Below are positions 11,824-15,275 of a stretch of 15,275 bases of DNA, in pieces. The notes below the pieces were generated by a model. It was not told the origin of the DNA. It did not search any database and saw nothing but the letters and a program-made list of their open reading frames with translations. Each line of letters opens with the position of its first letter. Position 1 is the stretch's first letter. The translations under genes were made by a program, and so were the position numbers. The DNA comes from Spirochaetales bacterium (GTDB lineage Bacteria; Spirochaetota; Spirochaetia; DSM-27196; SLAA01): the NCBI GenBank assembly GCA_007126415.1, contig SLBH01000129.1:1-15275 (forward strand), in the 5' to 3' direction.

Positions 11824-13338
11824 GTGTTCGTCAACCGCTACACAGCCGTCGCGATCGTATGCAGCCTGTTCTTGACCTGCGCCGTAGCCGCGCGTGCGGA
11901 AGCTCAAGACACAACCCCACCCAATCAGCAGCCGGTAGACGAGTACCGGATTGCGTCCATAGAATACGACATCACGGGTTTATCACGCCAGTTTGCAATC
12001 GAAGGAATCGTTGAGGATCTGCGCGAGGGACGCGTGTTCGCAACCGAGGCTGAGCTTGCCTCGTTTCTCGCCGATCAGGAGCAGATTCTCCTTAACGAAC
12101 GAACATTGGCCGCAGCCGAGGTCACGTACACACTCACCGAGGTTGACGACACGCTATACGATGCCGCAGTCACGGTTCGAACACGCGACAGCTGGAACAT
12201 CATACTCTTGCCGTACTTTCGCTACAGCACCGATGACGGACTGCTACTGAGTCTGCGGCTGCGCGATTACAACTTTCTCGGAACGCAGGAGCGCCTCGCG
12301 GTAGACTTCGACCGTAAAAGCGAGGACGGTATTACCGACTTCTCCACCGGCGAGGTTGGAGTCAGTGCGGAGATCGCCTGGCCGTTCCAGCGCTGGGGGT
12401 ACGATTGGCGCTGGTCGTTCGGCGTTGACTTCGAGCTTGATTTGGAGGACGACGAATCGGAACTGGAGCTCGAAGGCGGGTTAGACTGGACCTATGTTTG
12501 GCTGTTCGACCTTGACTGGACCCTCGGGGTACGTCAGAGCTACACCTATTTTGATCCCGCCGATCCCGACCGGCACATGCTCCGGAGCGCGCTGCAGCTC
12601 GCCACACGGGTGAATCTTCCGTGGGAGGTTCCGCGCTTTGGTCCTGTAAGCTACCGCCCCGACTGGCGCATTAGCCAGCGCTACCGATTCGACGACCTCA
12701 CGCCCGCCCATCCTCTGGACCGCAGCGAGTATGGGCCCGATGCGCGATTTCGGCAGCGGCTCTCGGCCGGCCGCATAGACTGGATCAACAATTTCCGCCG
12801 CGGCCGAGAGGTCTCGCTCTCAAACACCTACGAGTACAACTTCTATGAAGGCGCCGACGGGTCATTCCGCGACGGCTGGGACAGCATTGAAATCGCCGCC
12901 CAGATCGAAGCTCACGAAACATTGTCGGCATTTGGGTTTTCCGGCCGGGCCGGAACCTTTTTCGACATTGCAGACGACAACGAATTCTCGGGACGCGTTC
13001 GCGGCATCCGCGAGCGGTGGAGCGGACGCGACCAACTTCGCGGCGATTACGGCTTCTACACCAACCTCGACGCGGGCGTGAGCGTAATTCGCGTGCGCCC
13101 AATCGGCGAGATCATCCTGAACTTCTTTCTCGACACCGGCCGCGCCGCCACCCGCGACCAAGGTTGGGACGACCTACGCTACGGCGGCGGTTTTGAGCTT
13201 TTTGCATTCCCGCTTCCCACGCGCGCGTTCTACATCCGCGGCTCAATCGGCTGGGACCTCGAGAAGGTCGCCGAGGACGGGCAACTGCGCGGCGACGGAC
13301 GCACCGATATCTTTTTCGGCCTCGACCACCACTACTAA
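11824..13338 (+). CDS. Omp85/BamA-like outer-membrane beta-barrel protein with one POTRA-like domain (504 aa)
   Basis: The GTG at 11824 follows AGGAG by ten bases and opens a clear signal peptide (VFVNRYTAVAIVCSLFLTCA, VAARAEA then QD). Mature residues ~40-130 (YRIASIEYDITGLSRQFAIE… VTVRTRDSWNIILLP) form a POTRA-like beta-alpha-alpha-beta-beta unit, shorter than the five of BamA. The rest is a barrel with alternating aromatic/polar strands (LRLRDYNFLGTQERLAVDFD, GGFELFAFPL, FYIRGSIGWDLEKVAEDGQL) ending in an aromatic residue (DHHY). It probably inserts in the outer membrane and may help assemble or export other components. An upstream in-frame ATG (11737) would put 29 unlikely residues before the signal peptide. 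The exact subfamily is uncertain. Convergent with cysQ, 44 bases apart, with no visible terminator between. Confidence 0.8.
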   Translation: MFVNRYTAVAIVCSLFLTCAVAARAEAQDTTPPNQQPVDEYRIASIEYDITGLSRQFAIEGIVEDLREGRVFATEAELASFLADQEQILLNERTLAAAEVTYTLTEVDDTLYDAAVTVRTRDSWNIILLPYFRYSTDDGLLLSLRLRDYNFLGTQERLAVDFDRKSEDGITDFSTGEVGVSAEIAWPFQRWGYDWRWSFGVDFELDLEDDESELELEGGLDWTYVWLFDLDWTLGVRQSYTYFDPADPDRHMLRSALQLATRVNLPWEVPRFGPVSYRPDWRISQRYRFDDLTPAHPLDRSEYGPDARFRQRLSAGRIDWINNFRRGREVSLSNTYEYNFYEGADGSFRDGWDSIEIAAQIEAHETLSAFGFSGRAGTFFDIADDNEFSGRVRGIRERWSGRDQLRGDYGFYTNLDAGVSVIRVRPIGEIILNFFLDTGRAATRDQGWDDLRYGGGFELFAFPLPTRAFYIRGSIGWDLEKVAEDGQLRGDGRTDIFFGLDHHY

Positions 13339-13382
13339 CCCTCGCCGGGCCAAATGCTGACTTCGGCCACAGTACAACTCAG

Positions 13383-14306
13383 TCAACTCCGCCGCGAGCG
13401 CACCAGAAACCAGGGGTTCACCAGCTCCGGCTTGTTGTACACGAGCTCTTCGGCGGCCGGCCAAGCCACCACCTCGGCCCCGGCGGCGCGGCAGACCGCG
13501 TGTCCGGCGCCGGTGTCCCACTCCATGGTAGGCGCAAAACGCGGGTACAGATCGGCGGCGCCTTCGGCCACCAGGCACATCTTCAGCGCGCTCCCGGCCG
13601 AGACGAGCTCGAGATCGGGGTGCTCGGCGCGCACCTCCTCCACAAACGCCTCGGTCTCCGCGCTCATGTGCGACCGGCTCGCCACCACGGTGAACGGACG
13701 CTCGGGGGAGCGCTGCTCGGCCGGGCCGGCGGGCTGCAACGCGCGTGCGGTGGCCACGAGCTCGTCCCAGCTCCGCGGGGCCGCAGCGCCGGGGGGGAGG
13801 TTGTCGAGGCGGTAGGCGCCCTTGCCCACCACGCCGAGGTAGGCTCGCGAGAGCACCGGCGCGTACACCACGCCCACCAGCGGATCGCCCGGCCCGTCGG
13901 TCGCACTCACATACGCGATGTTTACGGTGAACTCGCCGTTGCGTTTCACGAACTCCTTGGTGCCGTCGAGCGGGTCCACGAGCCAGTAGCGATCCCAGAG
14001 CTCGCGCCGGTCGTAGGGGATATCGGCGGATTCCTCGCCGAGAAACGGCACCTCGGGGTCGTGTTGTTCGAGGATCTCGTGGATGCGGCGCTGTGCCCGC
14101 AGGTCGGCTTCGGTGAGCGGGGTGCGGTCGGCCTTTTGCTGTACCTCGAACTCGCCGTTATATACCGCGAGAATCTCGGCGCCCGCCTGCAGTGCCGCGC
14201 GGAGCGCCGCGAGAGCGTGCGCGGTGAGCTCATACGTGGTGTAGGCGCGCCCTTCGGGAGCTTCGTCGCCGGAGGCTTGGTTCGTTACTGTCGAGTCGTC
14301 ACTCAT
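13383..14306 (-). CDS. cysQ: 3'(2'),5'-bisphosphate nucleotidase CysQ (307 aa)
   Basis: CysQ hydrolyses 3'-phosphoadenosine 5'-phosphate (and PAPS), removing the by-product of sulfotransfer and PAPS reduction. It belongs to the Li+-sensitive, Mg2+-dependent inositol-monophosphatase superfamily. The metal-site motifs are present: GEES (90-93), DPLDGTKEF (111-119) and WDTGAGHAV (263-271). The ATG at 14306 is preferred to in-frame ATGs at 14354 and 14315 because AAGGA/GGAG precede it and the upstream codons are atypical. The 30-residue Ala/Pro-rich insert near 172-205 (PPGAAAPRSWDEL…) is longer than usual. It follows cysNC on the same strand after 84 bases, so the two probably form a sulfate-activation operon. 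Confidence 0.93.
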   Translation of the reverse strand: MSDDSTVTNQASGDEAPEGRAYTTYELTAHALAALRAALQAGAEILAVYNGEFEVQQKADRTPLTEADLRAQRRIHEILEQHDPEVPFLGEESADIPYDRRELWDRYWLVDPLDGTKEFVKRNGEFTVNIAYVSATDGPGDPLVGVVYAPVLSRAYLGVVGKGAYRLDNLPPGAAAPRSWDELVATARALQPAGPAEQRSPERPFTVVASRSHMSAETEAFVEEVRAEHPDLELVSAGSALKMCLVAEGAADLYPRFAPTMEWDTGAGHAVCRAAGAEVVAWPAAEELVYNKPELVNPWFLVRSRRS

Positions 14307-14390
14307 TGTCTCCATCCTTTGGCCGGGCGGTATCAGGAACACTGCCAACAGCATACCACGCCCGAGGTAACCCGGCCATATCAGCGCCGA

Positions 14391-15275
14391 TCAGCGCCGG
14401 TCGGCTGCGCTTTGAATCAGGTCAACCAGCCGCTGAACCGCTTCCTCCACCGAGAGCTTGTCGGTATCGATCACGAGCTCGGGGGATTGCGGCTCCTCGT
14501 AGGGGTCGTCTATGCCGGTGAAGCCGTGGATCTCGCCGGCGCGTGCGCGCTTGTAGAGGCCCTTGGGATCGCGACGCTCGGCCTCGGCGAGGCTCGCCTT
14601 GGTGTAGACTTCGAGGAAGTCGGGCGCCGCGGGGTCGGCGGCCGCGGGGTCGGCGGCCGCGGGCTGGGGGAAGAGGGCGCGGACGAACTCGCGCTCTTCG
14701 CGGTAGGGCGAGATGAAGGTGCAGAGCACCACCGCGCCGGTGTCGTATATCAGGCGCGCGACGTGGCCCACGCGGCGAATGTTCTCGCGGCGGTCGTCGC
14801 GGTTGAAGCCGAGGTCGGCGTTGAGCCCGTGGCGCACGTTGTCGCCGTCGAGCCGCGTGATGTTATAGCCCTCGTCGAACAGCTGCTTCTCCACCTGCTT
14901 CGCGATCGTGCTCTTGCCCGCGCCGGAAAGGCCGGTGAGCCAGACACAGAGCGGCCGGTGGCCCTGCCTGCGGATGCGGTCCTGCGAGCCCACAAGGCCC
15001 GGGTCCCAGGTGATATCGGTGGACTTCGGCGCCTTGAGCCGCCTGGCGCGCTCGCCGCGCTTGAGCTCCTCTATGGTGCTGCGCGATGAGTAGCGGATCA
15101 TGCCCGCCGCCACCGTGCGGAAGTCGTTGGGATCTATCAGCACGAAGCCGCCGGTGTTGCGGTTGCGCTCGTAGGGGTCGAAGAACAGCGGCTTGGCGCT
15201 GGTGACCTTCACGCGGCCGATCTCGTTGAGCGCGAGCGTATCGGCGCGTTGGTCGCGGTGCAGCGTGTTGACGTC
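14391..15275 (-). CDS. cysNC: Bifunctional sulfate adenylyltransferase subunit 1/APS kinase CysNC, C-terminal 294 residues (start outside the window)
   Basis: The visible part begins in the last domain of the CysN GTPase (TLALNEIGRVKVTSAKPLFF, then GGFVLIDPNDFRTVAAGMIR), which drives ATP-sulfurylase. It continues without a stop into a full APS kinase (CysC) that phosphorylates APS to PAPS. Kinase motifs: P-loop GLSGAGKST (about visible residues 115-123), LDGDNVRHGLNADLGF, FISPYREER, RRDPKGLYKRARAGEI and FTGIDDPYEEP. The CysN-CysC fusion is common in bacteria. An unusual Pro-Ala-Asp repeat (PQPAAADPAAADPAAPDF, about 203-220) replaces the short loop that normally links FISPYR…R to FLEVY; its DNA contains a 15-base tandem repeat. 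cysD is expected upstream, past the right edge. cysQ follows downstream. Confidence 0.93.
   Translation of the reverse strand, partial: DVNTLHRDQRADTLALNEIGRVKVTSAKPLFFDPYERNRNTGGFVLIDPNDFRTVAAGMIRYSSRSTIEELKRGERARRLKAPKSTDITWDPGLVGSQDRIRRQGHRPLCVWLTGLSGAGKSTIAKQVEKQLFDEGYNITRLDGDNVRHGLNADLGFNRDDRRENIRRVGHVARLIYDTGAVVLCTFISPYREEREFVRALFPQPAAADPAAADPAAPDFLEVYTKASLAEAERRDPKGLYKRARAGEIHGFTGIDDPYEEPQSPELVIDTDKLSVEEAVQRLVDLIQSAADRR
14626..14663 (+). repeat. 15-bp tandem repeat within cysNC
   Basis: GCCGCGGGGTCGGCG occurs twice in succession (14626-14640, 14641-14655), followed by a partial third unit (GCCGCGGG). The unit length is a multiple of three, so expansion or contraction adds or removes a five-residue AAADP block without a frameshift. 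Confidence 0.85.

Noticed and set aside
13339..13382. Terminator between convergent Omp85-like and cysQ genes
   Set aside because: No stem-loop followed by a T-run on either strand.
13500..15089. A 529-codon open frame on the plus strand
   Set aside because: It lies antisense to cysQ and cysNC, whose motifs are unmistakable; GC-rich codon bias opens the opposite strand.

Overview
The window comes from a GC-rich Gram-negative bacterium. An Omp85-type outer-membrane protein shows that there is an outer membrane, and the sulfate-activation genes are of bacterial type. I cannot name the genus from sequence alone; a spirochaete-like host is only a weak guess. The window has two contrasting halves.

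Positions 1-9.7 kb are an accessory island with every recognisable gene on the minus strand. It starts with the 5' part of a group II intron whose reverse transcriptase has lost about 30 residues, including the first catalytic aspartate. It continues as a dense set of toxin-antitoxin (TA) modules and their remains: DUF2442 (one intact gene and one C-terminal scrap), three MNT nucleotidyltransferase fragments, a HEPN fragment, hicBA with a scrambled hicA, DUF4258/DUF2283 with a broken DUF4258, a second hicBA with a one-base frameshift in hicA, a third hicB with a damaged end and no hicA, AbiEi/AbiEii scraps, an intact yefM-yoeB pair, an intact mntA-hepT pair, and relBE scraps. A SEC-C protein gene sits in the middle. 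GC-rich dispersed repeats lie between and inside these genes. The most elaborate is a ~280-bp element present twice (6997-7276 and 9380-9657), with an 18-bp tandem duplication and long inverted arms; a shortened relative lies near 5.2 kb and tail-like pieces elsewhere.

The most notable pattern is asymmetry. Wherever a module is broken, the toxin reading frame is the damaged one while the antitoxin next to it usually still reads through (hicB x2, DUF2283, DUF2442). Only two modules look complete on both sides (yefM-yoeB, mntA-hepT). I read the island as a TA graveyard in which toxins were inactivated, antitoxins were kept for longer, and repeats and deletions joined unrelated remnants.

Positions 9.7-15.3 kb look like ordinary chromosome: a full-length ABC exporter/flippase (minus), a divergent Omp85-like outer-membrane protein (plus), and then a convergent minus-strand cysNC-cysQ pair for sulfate activation and PAP(S) turnover. 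cysNC runs off the right edge and carries a short 15-bp repeat expansion in its APS-kinase domain.
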